NCBI GenBank assembly: GCA_030062745.1
Contig: CP099839.1
Location: forward strand, 3,291,001-3,355,000
From: Capitulum mitella
Taxonomy: Eukaryota; Arthropoda; Thecostraca; Pollicipedomorpha; Pollicipedidae
Length of the DNA stretch: 64,000 nt
Direction of reading: 5' to 3'
Part shown: positions 31,650 through 42,330 of the stretch, one piece after another
Numbering within the stretch: the first letter of the stretch is position 1
Layout of the letters: each line of letters starts with the position of its first letter
Notes under the pieces: model-generated
The model's input: the letters and a program-made list of their open reading frames with translations, nothing else
What the model was told of the DNA's origin: nothing
Databases searched by the model: none
Translations under genes and position numbers: made by a program

Positions 31650-34540
31650 CTGAAACATTCCTCGTAAGATCAGCTATGTCAGCCTGTCGGTGAGTTATGC
31701 GTCACAGTGCTGGAAAACCACTCTAAACGAGCGCTCCTTAGGCTGAAATTCGTAGCTCGTTACGGTTGCAGCCTGAATAATTAATCTGAGATTGAACGTT
31801 AATACGCCCGCTGGTGACAATCAAGAACATAACATCCGTGGCTGTGGACCACACTTCCCTTCAGCCTCTTTCATGCCCTGATCTTATCTGCCGAACGTGA
31901 CCGCATTTGGAGCAGTGCGTCCGGAGAATGGTCTCACGTGTCCCAAATCGAGGAAACCTAGGTCGGCTCGATCGAAGCCAACTGAGTTTCAGAGTTGAAT
32001 ATGAAACACTGCTTTATTTCCAGATTTGTTCAGTCGCACCCCGATTTCAAGGACGTTTATTCTTATGCTTTCGTGTAGCAAGTACCATAACTGACCTACG
32101 TGAGGTCTGACGAGGTAACCCAGATTCAGAAAATGTCGCATTTTGTCAGGATGGAGCGAAACAGAATCTGACGGGTTGTTAGTCGGTGGGGCAAAATCTA
32201 AGCTTTGTATCGTACGCAGTACACAAAATGTTAGTTTCGTAAGAATATCCGAAATGCATGTGATTAGTGTAGTCAGCTGTAACCATTCAGGGTCAGCTGA
32301 ATTCAGCAAACAAAATTCACACGGTATTTTATTGATTTTTTTTCTGGTTAGATGTGCAGAAAAGAGAGGACGTCTTATCTTCACCACTTCACCTTGTTAT
32401 GTTGCTGACAGGCGTATGATGCTATATATGCTATAATGCTCACGATGTTAACCTCCTGGTCGTGTTGCATATAAGGTTGTAGATGAAGGGACATCGAACC
32501 ATTATTACCCAGACATTAACGGATCCAGATCACGCGCTTGGGGGAGGGGGGATCTTCATCCGTGCAACGAAACCTACCCCCCAATGCTTACTTCTCCTCG
32601 GATTTCGGCCGCTTAGTCTCGCCGGTTACGAAAATTAACAAGTCTATAAAGAAATCTTGCTTTGGAGAAAATCACCTGCAATTTATGCGGAAAGGGAAAA
32701 GCCAGACGACGAGCTGGTCCCGGGCTTTTCCACGAAAAGGGTCACGGTCCCAAAGCCCCCTGGATCTGCCAGTGTATCCAGATACTGCCCAGAATACACT
32801 TGTACTCGTCATGGTTATCAAGTTGCGCACTTTCCTCACTTGAACATCTACTGCTGATGTTTTCGTTTAAGTCCATGGCGTACACCGATCTATATTACAT
32901 TTTTTGTTCCGGCACGAAATGTTATCTTGATTTCGATGCGTCGCTGGCGATTTCGACCATCTGCAGGAAGAAAATATGAGGACAGCTTCGATTCAATTTC
33001 TAATTTCGTCGCACCCTGCAAATCTGCAAAGCCGACGTTTTCAAGATGAGGATTTAAAAGCCATTGACAAGAAGACTGAAAATTAGCACATTTTTCATCG
33101 CTGCTCTCTGCGAATTGTATAACAAAATGAACGTTCACACGAACAGTTACCACGAAAACTTCAGCTTCTTCGCAGCCGTAAGTAAAAATGCTAGGAATTG
33201 CCCAAACTTTACCTACATGTTTGCTTTAGAGGCATTTATTACTTAACAGAGTGTATTTTTATCGCGCTATTTATGCAGATTAGCTTAAACCCATAATCGC
33301 TTGCTGGAACCCCTTATCACCACTTGGAAATATTTGTCTCGTAAGGCACCGAACCGAAAATGGAATTGTGGTCATTGCTCGGAAGTACGTAAAAAGAGTC
33401 CTTTGCGTAAAAAACGTTAAGGGCACTTCACGTAACGTACACGTAGCACTTATTTCTTTGAACATGTAAATAAAAATGCCTCATTTTAAATGGAACAGTA
33501 AATGTCAAAAATATAGCGACGAGAACACAAATGAAAAATCAACAACGGTTTTCTTCAGTCGAACAGTGTAGGCGCTAAATGTCCTCACCCTCATTGCGGC
33601 TGCATAAATCAGAGAGTTCAGTTTGCTGATCGGTGTCGAGCCGCCCCAGCAAACCAGCAACAACGGACCTTAAAAGCATGTATTTTCTAAGCTGTCTGCA
33701 CTCTGCTGTGTGCATCTGGGTTGTCGACACTCTGCAGTCAGAAATGTCAAACACAGACATGTTTCCTCCAGATCACATTTAAACCCTTCAGAAACTACGG
33801 CGAACCATAGCGTTAGTGAAATGACTGTAAAGACTAATATCGATTGCAAAAACCACTATCACGTGAAGTAAGCGAAACATCAAAAACGGCAATGAAAAGG
33901 CCACTCTTATAGAACGGGAGAAAACCACTGGAGCTTCAGGAAAAGAAGTGCAGGGGTAGATCCATCCCACTATGCTTGCCAGGATCATGCCACTTTGGGG
34001 TAAAACGCTAGAACAAGTTGTGTTATCTGCTCTTAAAAAGACCTGAAATGGCAGTAATGACGAACTATTTCCTTCTTAGCATCAAAAGAAAACAGCCTTT
34101 AAATGTGAGTATTTTTCCCTGAAAAATTAGTCGTTCCCCGCCCAGTACTCGAAATCGCAGGAGGGCTTCTTTGTGCCCTTCGTCTTAGATCCGTCCCTGG
34201 GAATGGCACGAGAGATTTGCGCTGTCCATTTGAAGCCACAAGAGGAACAAAAGCAACATAAAAGTGGGTGTCGCAAATGAGTCGGAAGCTAAAGACAAGA
34301 ACATCGCGTACACGTTTGACCCTGGTTCGTCCAAAGCATGGGTGGAGCTTTTGGAAGTTTGCTTTTGGAAGGCCCGCTCCCCTCCCCCAATATTTGGGAT
34401 TTTTAACGTTACGTCTGTGGTGACGCATGGAAGGAATGACCTCAAAAACATGAGAATTAATCAAAATTAGCACGCCTCCCTTCCTCCGTCCCTCCCTAAT
34501 CATTTTTGCCGAGCTCCGCCCCTGGTCCGAAGTGTGCAGT
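31650..34540. other. Upstream of the mucin-like gene; no supported gene
   Basis: No exon carrying a signal-peptide start in suitable phase was found. Fragments of family C-like text occur near 32515-32600 and 32690-32780 (CCCCTGGATCTGCCAGTG) and around 34150-34520. Confidence 0.4.
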
Positions 34541-34794
34541 GTTCCGTGCCGCCGTTCAGCCAGGCTCGTGGTTGGATGACGCCGCCCGGGGCCGGCGGTT
34601 CTCGGAGGCAGTGCTCCAATCGTCGCCCAGAACACGAAACCCTGCCCAGGCTGGCAGCCTTTCGCGGTGAGCTTACGCGCGAATACTTACCCAGAAGCAA
34701 TACAGCCATCGCGTCAGAGCCGAAAATCAAAACTACGGTGTTAGCAATGTCCCGTCTTCCGGTCGACTGCAGCGCTGTAAAACCGAGGCTTTGG

Positions 34795-35013
34795 CACTGC
34801 CGGTGTTATCGGCTTAGCCCCGGGGCAATCACTTTGCTGACCAATCGGACAGATACGACCACTTTGGACTTGCGTCGCAGTAACGTCGCATACGTTCATG
34901 GGGTGCCATTAGGTTTCTATGTCAGCAATGGGCAATGTCCCAAGCGCTGCCAAACGGTGCAATTAGACGACGCATTTGAATACAAAATGGCATCACATGT
35001 CGCTAATGACTGA
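34795..35013 (+). CDS. Candidate fibronectin-III-like exon
   Basis: An open frame gives SPGAITLLTNRTDTTTLDLR and VHGVPLGFYVSNGQCPKRCQ. The spacing of Pro, 'TTLDL', 'GVPLGFYV' resembles A to C strands of an FN3 domain, but the usual Trp is absent. The 3' boundary is unclear: an in-frame stop at 35011 precedes a GTGAGG donor-like site. It may be a decayed copy. Low confidence. Confidence 0.25.
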   Translation, partial: HCRCYRLSPGAITLLTNRTDTTTLDLRRSNVAYVHGVPLGFYVSNGQCPKRCQTVQLDDAFEYKMASHVAND

Positions 35014-35374
35014 AAGACCGGGACTGAAAGGTGAGGTTTCTGCCAAACGGGCTATAGGCCGTGGGCTCACTCTTAATAATTCAATGTTAAAAACTCAGAA
35101 AACACAGACACTGTCTCTTGTTGCTAAAAAGGAGTAACACATAGATTCAGCGGATGAAATGGGATAATAACAATATTCACTTTGTTTACCAACAAAGTTT
35201 ATCATCGTATTCTTTTGTCACGCTCACGAGCGTAGTCATCCAAAGAGAAAACAGGGCCACTGTCCTACCTACTCTAAAGTTCGTATGGCAGGGCTCTGTC
35301 ATGATTGAAACGATCGTCGGCAGGCCTCCATGACAGTGTTAAATCCAACTTCCGGGCCTTCATTTTAGAGCTCA

Positions 35375-35689
35375 GCTTTGCTGGGGGAGGCAGCTTACAC
35401 GAGCCCGTGTCATATACATTCCGCAGCTTCTCGGGAACTAACTTACCAGTTTTACTGCGCGGTAGCTCAAACGATTCCTCACTACTTGTCTATAGTTCCA
35501 CATGCTTGGAAAATCGGCGGTGTCTCAAACCAAACCAATGCCAGCTGGGATATCCCAGAACAAATCGACAAGGAGGTGGCACCCTCAAATCTCACATCGG
35601 GACAAACATTGGTGTACAGGGTTCACTCATGCCTTGAATCCATCTGCGCAAATTTTAGTTCGATCAGATCAACAGTTCAGGACTTGTAG
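35375..35689 (+). CDS. Candidate fibronectin-III-like exon, second piece
   Basis: An open frame after a TTAGAGCTCAG acceptor-like site encodes ELTYQFYCAVAQTIPHYLSI, NQTNASWDIPEQIDKEVAPS and NLTSGQTLVYRVHSCLESIC, ending at TAG 35689. 'NLTSGQTLVYRV.SC' looks like the E-F strands of an FN3 domain. Two other frames are also open over much of the same DNA, which lowers confidence. Confidence 0.25.
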   Translation, partial: ALLGEAAYTSPCHIHSAASRELTYQFYCAVAQTIPHYLSIVPHAWKIGGVSNQTNASWDIPEQIDKEVAPSNLTSGQTLVYRVHSCLESICANFSSIRSTVQDL

Positions 35690-35867
35690 CCTCCGGCATT
35701 TCTACGTGACTACGCTGCAAGGGTTTGTTCGGTGGTCGATGACTGAGATATTATTTGGAATCTGGATTTTCGGGCATTTTTGAAGTTGTAAAGGTTCATG
35801 GAAACTGTTACCGGTCAGACTTTTTATATAATGAATAGCAAAAAAAAACTTACAGTATGATCTCAGC

Positions 35868-37492
35868 TCACGTTACCTCCGGTGAATTCGATGCCCGCGT
35901 GAATGTCAAATGTTGTTTATCCAGAATGAAAGACCCATATTTTTGCTTCATAGATAGCAAATAAAAACGGCTTCTTTGGTATGAATGCTCATTTTGAGAG
36001 CGCATATTTTACCATGCTTGAAGGCTTTCGAGACCCCGCCTCAGGATCTCGAGGACTAAGAGAGCTACGGAGATGAACTTAAAACGAATCGAAAGTTCGT
36101 CAAATTTTATGGGGAATGCAGTTATATCTATGGACTCTGAATTGATATTGTAGGGTCAGGAGGTCAAACAAGCTCACGTCATGACGTCCAAAATCTGTGG
36201 GCAATAAAAGCAAATGTGACGGTCCTACAAATTCATCTTGGGTACTGAACAATCCAGAAAGGCCAGCAACGTTTTTTCATAGTCAAAAAGATATTTTCTT
36301 CTCCTCAGGTCATATCAGGTTAGGTCAACAGCCATTGGAACACAACACTGATTTATGTCGAAACTGACACTCAAATAAAGTTACTTCAAGCATACGCTTT
36401 GAAATCACCATTCTGAATGTTTGGCCACACGTGAAAAAATACTCAGAAAAGTATTAATATATGCCATCTAAGGTCATATCAGGTTACATCAGGTTAAATA
36501 AGGTCAGATATAACAAAATTCGTATCTCAACATTGGGTAAAGCTGTGAATGTCAAGCAAAGGCCATTTGCTCACTATAACCATGTTGACGTGTTCTTGAA
36601 TGACATGGAAGTCAGGGGCAGGTCAAGTCAGGGAAGGTCAAGAACGATAGCAGGAAAAATGTGTCTGACTCGTTTGAAAAATCACAGTGCCTCGGTGCTC
36701 CGTTTCGAACGAGACAGCCACATTTTGCATGCTATCGTCCTTGGCCTGACCTGACCTCACCTGTCACTTGCGACCTCCATGTCATCCAAGAAGACATTGG
36801 CATGATTATAGCGATCAAATGACTTTGTTTGATATTCGCACCTTTACCCAATCTCGAGATACGAATGTTTTAATATTTTATCTTAGCTGACGTGATATGG
36901 TTTTAGTTGACTTAGATGAACATTTTTCTGAAGATTTTTCTCCGCAATGGCGAATCCAAAACATATACTTGAAGTAACTTTACCTGAGTGCCAGTTTCGA
37001 CAGAAATCAATGCTGAGTTCCATCGGCCGTTGACCTGACCTAAAATGACGTGAGGAGTAGAAAATACCTCCTTACAATGAAAAAAACGTTTCTGGCTCTT
37101 TTGGACTGTTCAGTACTCAAGATGAATTTATAGGACTGTCATATTTATTTCCATCGCCCACAGATTTTCAAACGTCATGGCGTGACCTTGCTTAACCTCA
37201 TAACCCTACAACATTCAAAGTAAATAAATGTAAGTTCATTCTTCATAAGATTTGGCGTCCTGTCCATTGGTGTCACTCTCATCTTCGTATCTCTTTTAGT
37301 TCTCGAGATCCTGGTGAGGGGTCTCGAAAACCTACAGAAATGATAAATTTTGCATTCTCAAAATGGTCACTCATAACAGAAATGCTATTTTTCATACCAT
37401 ACATAAAGCCAAAATATGGGACTTCTATTCTGGCTAACAAAATTTGACCTTTTCACGTGCATCGAGGTCACCAGAGGTCACGTGACCTGAGA
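35868..37492. repeat. 1.6-kb imperfect palindrome (long-arm inverted repeat)
   Basis: The left arm (from CTCACGTTACCTCCGGTGAA at 35868) pairs with the right arm ending GGTCACCAGAGGTCACGTGA near 37492. Paired landmarks are GGCTTTCGAGACCCCGCCTC (36023) with GGTGAGGGGTCTCG (37313), and AACGATAGCAGGAAAAATGT (36641) with ACATTTTGCATGCTATCGT (36720). The centre is at about 36690. Arms of about 800 bp are clearly diverged. Many AGGTCA/TGACCT words occur. No transposase was seen; probably a foldback/MITE-type element. Confidence 0.85.
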
Positions 37493-37784
37493 CCATTCCA
37501 TGCCTTTTTTGTTTTTTATTATACATAAAAGGCCTGCCCAATAACAGTTTTCTGGAACCTTTGCGAGTTCAGAAATATTGGGATATTTAAATTTCAAACA
37601 ATATTTCACAGTTAGCTGCCACCGAACAAACACTTGCAGCGAGGTCTCGCAGAAATGCCGGCGGCAATAACTCCTGAAACTTGATCAAATCAAAATTTGT
37701 GCGAGTGGATTCAGGGCCCTATAAACCACAGAACCATACAACCCTATAAACCAATTTTGATCAAAATCTGAGACATGAGGGTGG
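37493..37784. other. Unassigned
   Basis: No feature recognised. Confidence 0.4.
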
Positions 37785-37940
37785 ACAGCAGGGGCACGAA
37801 AACCCCTTTTCAGTTGGGGGTGGGGGCCGAGACGCATTTTGGGTCAATTTTCCGAGTCAGCGCCCGTAGGGTCAATGTTAAGTTTCAAAAAAGTTGGGGG
37901 GCTGAAGCCCCCCGGCCCCAAGGCTCCCGGGCCCATGGTG
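37785..37940. repeat. Dispersed repeat family D copy
   Basis: CAGGGGCACGAAAACCCC, GCATTTTGGGTCAATTTTCC, CAGCGCCCGTAGGGTCAATG and a C-rich end; best match at 18880-19025. Confidence 0.65.
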
Positions 37941-37956
37941 GACAGTCACCCCTTTG

Positions 37957-38219
37957 TAGGGACGTAGCCCAGGGGGCCATGGGGGCCATGGCCCCCCTGA
38001 GGCAAACGGTCTACACTAGATATATAGCGATTTCGCACGAATACGGAATAGTGATCATATATATGTCGCAAAAACAAACATTATATGCATTCCTGTGGGT
38101 TAAAAATAAGGTCAGTTACGTAAAATTCCTGTTTTTCCTATAAGCCTCGTCATATTCCAGTGGTATATGACAAGATTTGACTTTTGGCCCCCCTGAGGAA
38201 AATTCCGGCTACGTGCCTG
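37957..38219 (+). mobile_element. hAT-type MITE, family A, copy A3
   Basis: 263 bp, ends TAGGGACGTAGCCC and GGCTACGTGCCTG, flanked by CCCCTTTG (37949-37956) and CCACTTTG (38220-38227), an 8-bp target duplication with one mismatch. Confidence 0.9.
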
Positions 38220-39019
38220 CCACTTTGCCATGTCAATTTATCGTGGAGTGTGCAGCTGTCAAATCCAGCGAGTGTACTTGCTACTCTTAACCACCGCCAG
38301 TGGCCAAAGCCTTGTGTTTAGATGCCCAATCGGCCTTTAAAGAAATACTGTGTTAATCCAAGAGGATTTGAGCTTTTCGCTTCATTTGTTTTTTACGTTA
38401 TTTCATTATTCAAACGCACCCATTCCCCATAAAAACATGGCGGATCTTCTTTCTCCAAGTTAGAATCAGCTTCAGGCTGGGCCGCACGTTCCCTCTTTTG
38501 CAATCCTGGCACTCGATTTCAGCCACTGGTGTCATCAGCTGACTGCCAACAGCAATGCTTTCTTTGCTTACTTTCTTTGCAATGCTTTTTCGGACGGGTT
38601 GCGCGGTTGCCAGTTGGGCAGCCTGGAAAGTCCTCCAGATTTTTGCCAGATTTGCAGGTAAAAGTATTCATGTCTAGGTAACCAATGGTCAAAACGAAGA
38701 AGTATTAACGTTTCTGGGATATTTTTGATGCTAACAAGGGGGTTCAAGAGTTCTGCCTTAATAAGAGTTCTACCTTAGTTCTGCCTCGACAAGTGTCCTC
38801 AAACACCTATCGACGCCATTCAGGCATGTTCTTCCTCATTTCACAAGGTCACAGCATGCGACCTAAGCACTTCTCCGGTTGCTGCACTGATGCTCGGTTG
38901 AGGGCTCTCAAAGGGGAATAGAAATGATATTCAAAAGCCTAAAATGTACGTATATTAATCCGCGCCCGACTGGTGGTCGGGCCGAATGACCCTGCAGTCG
39001 GTGCGCCCCTAAGCCCCGG
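38220..39019. other. Unassigned
   Basis: No exon or repeat boundary recognised apart from a short local repetition of TTTCTTTGCTTACTTTCTTT near 38560. Confidence 0.4.
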
Positions 39020-40235
39020 CTGGTGGTCGGTGTCGATCATGCCCGACTGGGGGAGGGGGCTTGACCGCCCCTCTCTAAGCCACGAACGGCTGGTCACACG
39101 ATAAAAATAAGCACACGGTTAGAAGGCTCGTGACAGGAAGGGCTTGCAACTTGTCTCATTTTTTGTTTTGAATATGTAAGGCATTTACGCCCTATATATG
39201 TTTTCTCGCATGAAAAAAATGGATTTTTGATACCGACTGCATTACACCGAGAAGCGGCCTGGATCTCAAGGGCTGTGATTAATAACGTCTAGGTAGACAC
39301 CAATGAACAGGTAAAAGTCCGCAGATGCCGATACACGCCTAATTTCTCTTATTTGTTTAATAAATACGCCGAAACGTTGAAATAAAGACACGACGATTTT
39401 CGCGCCGACTGTCGGCGGGCGCGGAGCCGAATGCAGCATGAAATTAACAGAAACCAATTTTAGCGTTTCTTTATTTTCGCGACATAGGCCTTTCCATGTA
39501 ATATCTCTTTACCTTAGTAGTTCCTGTAATGGTTTCTCATGCTGAAATTTGGAGAAATTCTTTAGTTATCAGTTTACACAATTGGTGGAACTTTATTCCC
39601 GAGAGTCTGTTTATATCCGAAATATGCAATTTTTGAAACTTTTTGAACTTCTTTGTATTACTTCCAGCTGTGCGAGCCGGTTCTGTCATTTTCAACCCGT
39701 TGTTAGCAATTTATGGGCGATTTTGACGGCGGTGCATTTCGGCTCTTAACAGTTATTCGTGACCTGATATCAGGTCTGTGACTGGAAGCCATTGGTACTT
39801 TGTCCACTGGCGGTAAATGGATGTCTGCATCATCACACGCTACAACTGTTATGACAAACCGTCAGATTCCGAATCATTGACATCTCTTAAAAATAGCGCT
39901 GGCCTTAGGTCAACGACCTAGGAGATTCCGAAAAATCTGAGATAAGAAATTTGTTGTATCTATCAAGATTGCTAATCCCTGAAAGCTTTGTTGTGATATA
40001 ACGTTTCCGAAAAAGCTACAGGGCGCTAAACGTTTTTGGGCATAGGTTCTTTTGACCTGACCTTAGTTAAAGATCTGACTTGACCTGAGGTCAGAAATTC
40101 GACGAAAGGTGTAAAAATGATCAAGCGAAAATGAAACAGTTTCGTGGCGCTGCGTTGGTTCATTCTCTAGCAATCTTGGAAAAATCTCGAGGGGGAGGGG
40201 TGGTCAACCCGCCCAGTCGGGGACCGGTTAAACCC
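39020..40235 (-). mobile_element. 1.2-kb inverted-terminal-repeat element (family E), copy E2
   Basis: Reverse-complement counterpart of 26597-27765. The CGACTGGGGGAGGGGGCTTG terminus is near 39043, and GGTCAACCCGCCCAGTCGGG is at the other end (40201). No intact transposase frame. Confidence 0.7.
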
Positions 40236-40491
40236 GCGAGCTACTGGGTTCATTCCCCGTCCTTGATTTGCTCGGGATAACATCGGAACGACAAACACCA
40301 ACGGGCCAAATTTTCCGTGCTCTTACCTGAACAAGCAGCCACATGTTGACAAAATAATTCGACCAGGTCACGATAGATCAGACACAAGTTGATTCTAAAA
40401 CATTGTTTTTAGGTACTGTTGTGTCAGAATCCCATTTGGGACTCCGGCCATTGTTTTTTTTTGTCATGCCATGCAGGAAGATCATCAGGAA

Positions 40492-40755
40492 CAGGCACGG
40501 AGCCAGGTTGGGGGCCAGGGGGGTCATACCCCCCATCCCCCAGCCAAGCGGTCTACACAAGATATTTAACGATTTCGAGGGAATACGGAAGCGAATCATA
40601 TATATGCTACAAAAGCAAACATTTTATGTTCTTCCTGTACGTTAAATATGGCGCTAATTACGCAAATTGTTGCTTTCCTATAAATTTCGTCATATAGCAG
40701 TGGCATATGACAAAATTTGACCCTTCCTCCGAGAAAAATTCTGGCTACGTGCATG
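40492..40755 (+). mobile_element. hAT-type MITE, family A, copy A4
   Basis: 264 bp, ends CAGGCACGGAGCCAGG and CTGGCTACGTGCATG, with the perfect 8-bp target duplication ATCAGGAA (40484-40491 and 40756-40763). Confidence 0.94.
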
Positions 40756-40763
40756 ATCAGGAA

Positions 40764-42076
40764 TGACACAAGAACCAGGCATGGAATTAAGCGAATCATA
40801 AGTGACATCAGGTGAGGTCAATATCGTCAGTGGCTTCCTATGCAAAGAGCCGATTTAGCTCTTTTTTCCACACAAAACTGGTTCTAGCAAGTTAAGTATT
40901 TCAGCTATGTAGAGGAACAAACGCCATTTGTGAGCTCTTGGAGAAATTATCCATCAGTGACAATCAGAAACATGTAAAAGGTCAGGCTATGAAGTAATCT
41001 GACCTCGTGACTTGAGATGACCTTGGTCCTCTTTCGGCACGAATATTGTTTGCAATGTAAAATCAGTTCATTTGACACCGCATATAACCGATTCCGGCCA
41101 TTCTTGTCGTGGTGGTGCCCTTCTGAAGCTGTCGGCAAATAACTGTCACCTTTGGGGCTTTGATCTCACCTGTAACTTTGAGGCCTTACGGAGGACGACC
41201 TTACCTCATCCGTTACCTTGAGGTCGACGAAAAGGATGATGTCCGAGGCCTCAGAGTGGCGTGCTATCGATTGTTGTTTGAATCGCCGTACCAGTGTTTC
41301 AATGGGAGCATGACTACGCATCGCGCCCATAGATATTTCTTCAGGCACGCTGCATCGGTGAATTAGCATGTCGAAGGATCTCTTCGTATCAGGAGCGCGG
41401 TGTTTGACTCAACAGTTTGGTCCCAAACGTGTCTGTATTATGAACTTATTTGTCTTCAGCTAGTCCCGTCCTTGCGCCAACTTCCTTCTTTAGTTGTTGC
41501 TGATGGACAAATGATTGACGCTGCGGATCTTTCAAGCCACGAATGCGGTCTCGAGGGCGTGGGTTTTTGGAACGCCCTGCTGCAAAATATTATCCCTGTC
41601 AACAATCGAGGGCTCCCTCTCTGCATTGCTCGCAATAAATCAGCCACCAGGTAACGGGTGAGCGCTATGAAATTGGGAAAAGTTTGAACGAACTTACCGA
41701 AAAACTAATCGAAGCGTTTTCAAGATTTTTTTGGGCGAGACATACAACAATTGTCCCTGACACTCTGACAAAAGGATGTGGTACAAAACTGGGCAATTTG
41801 ACCTACCATTATTCTGTTGTGATCATGACCTTGGTGAGTAAACGAGTGTTTCGGGACCTGATCGCCGACCTTGTCAAAGGTACCCCTACCTCACACAAGC
41901 TAACATCGCAAAATATTTTGAACCACACGGTCTGCCTACATCTACAGGACCTACACTGCACCATCAATACGTTACGAACTTGAGAACGAGTCAGCAGAGC
42001 GGGAAAAGAAGAAAACCTAGAAAGTGACCCGTGCCGTACGACCTCGGCTGGCCCCAGCTGCCACGGGCAAAGTGGG
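40764..42076. other. Unassigned
   Basis: Several short open frames on both strands but no consistent exon. AGGTCA/TGACCT words are frequent. Confidence 0.4.
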
Positions 42077-42084
42077 CGTGTCAC

Positions 42085-42330
42085 CTGGCACGTAGCCAGT
42101 TTGCCTCGGAGGGAGGATGGAATGTCATTTTTTCATACGCCACTGGCATGTGACGAAATTTAAAGGCAAAAGGAGCAATTTCATGTAAATGGCCCCATGT
42201 TTAACGCAAAGGAAAAACATGTAATGTTGTTTTTTGCAGCGTACATTTGATTACTTTTCCGTATTCACGCGAGAAATAATCTAATGTGGACCGCTTGGCT
42301 CCCATGCCCAACCCCTTGACTACGTCCCTG
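42085..42330 (-). mobile_element. hAT-type MITE, family A, copy A5 (reverse)
   Basis: Reverse-oriented copy from TGGCACGTAGCCAG to GACTACGTCCCTG. The interior GTCCACATTAG, ACATTTGATTACTTTTCCGT and CATTACATGTTTTTCC words correspond in complement to A4. The flanks TGTCAC on both sides suggest a decayed target duplication. Confidence 0.8.

Noticed and set aside
30566-31693. Long plus-strand frames rich in Val/Ala/Asp
   Set aside because: Antisense of the Thr/Ser-rich tract of the mucin-like gene.
40240-40262. GGGTTCATTCCCCG resembling a tRNA B box
   Set aside because: No A box or cloverleaf at the right distance; lies at the edge of a transposon copy. No tRNA or rRNA gene was recognised in the window.
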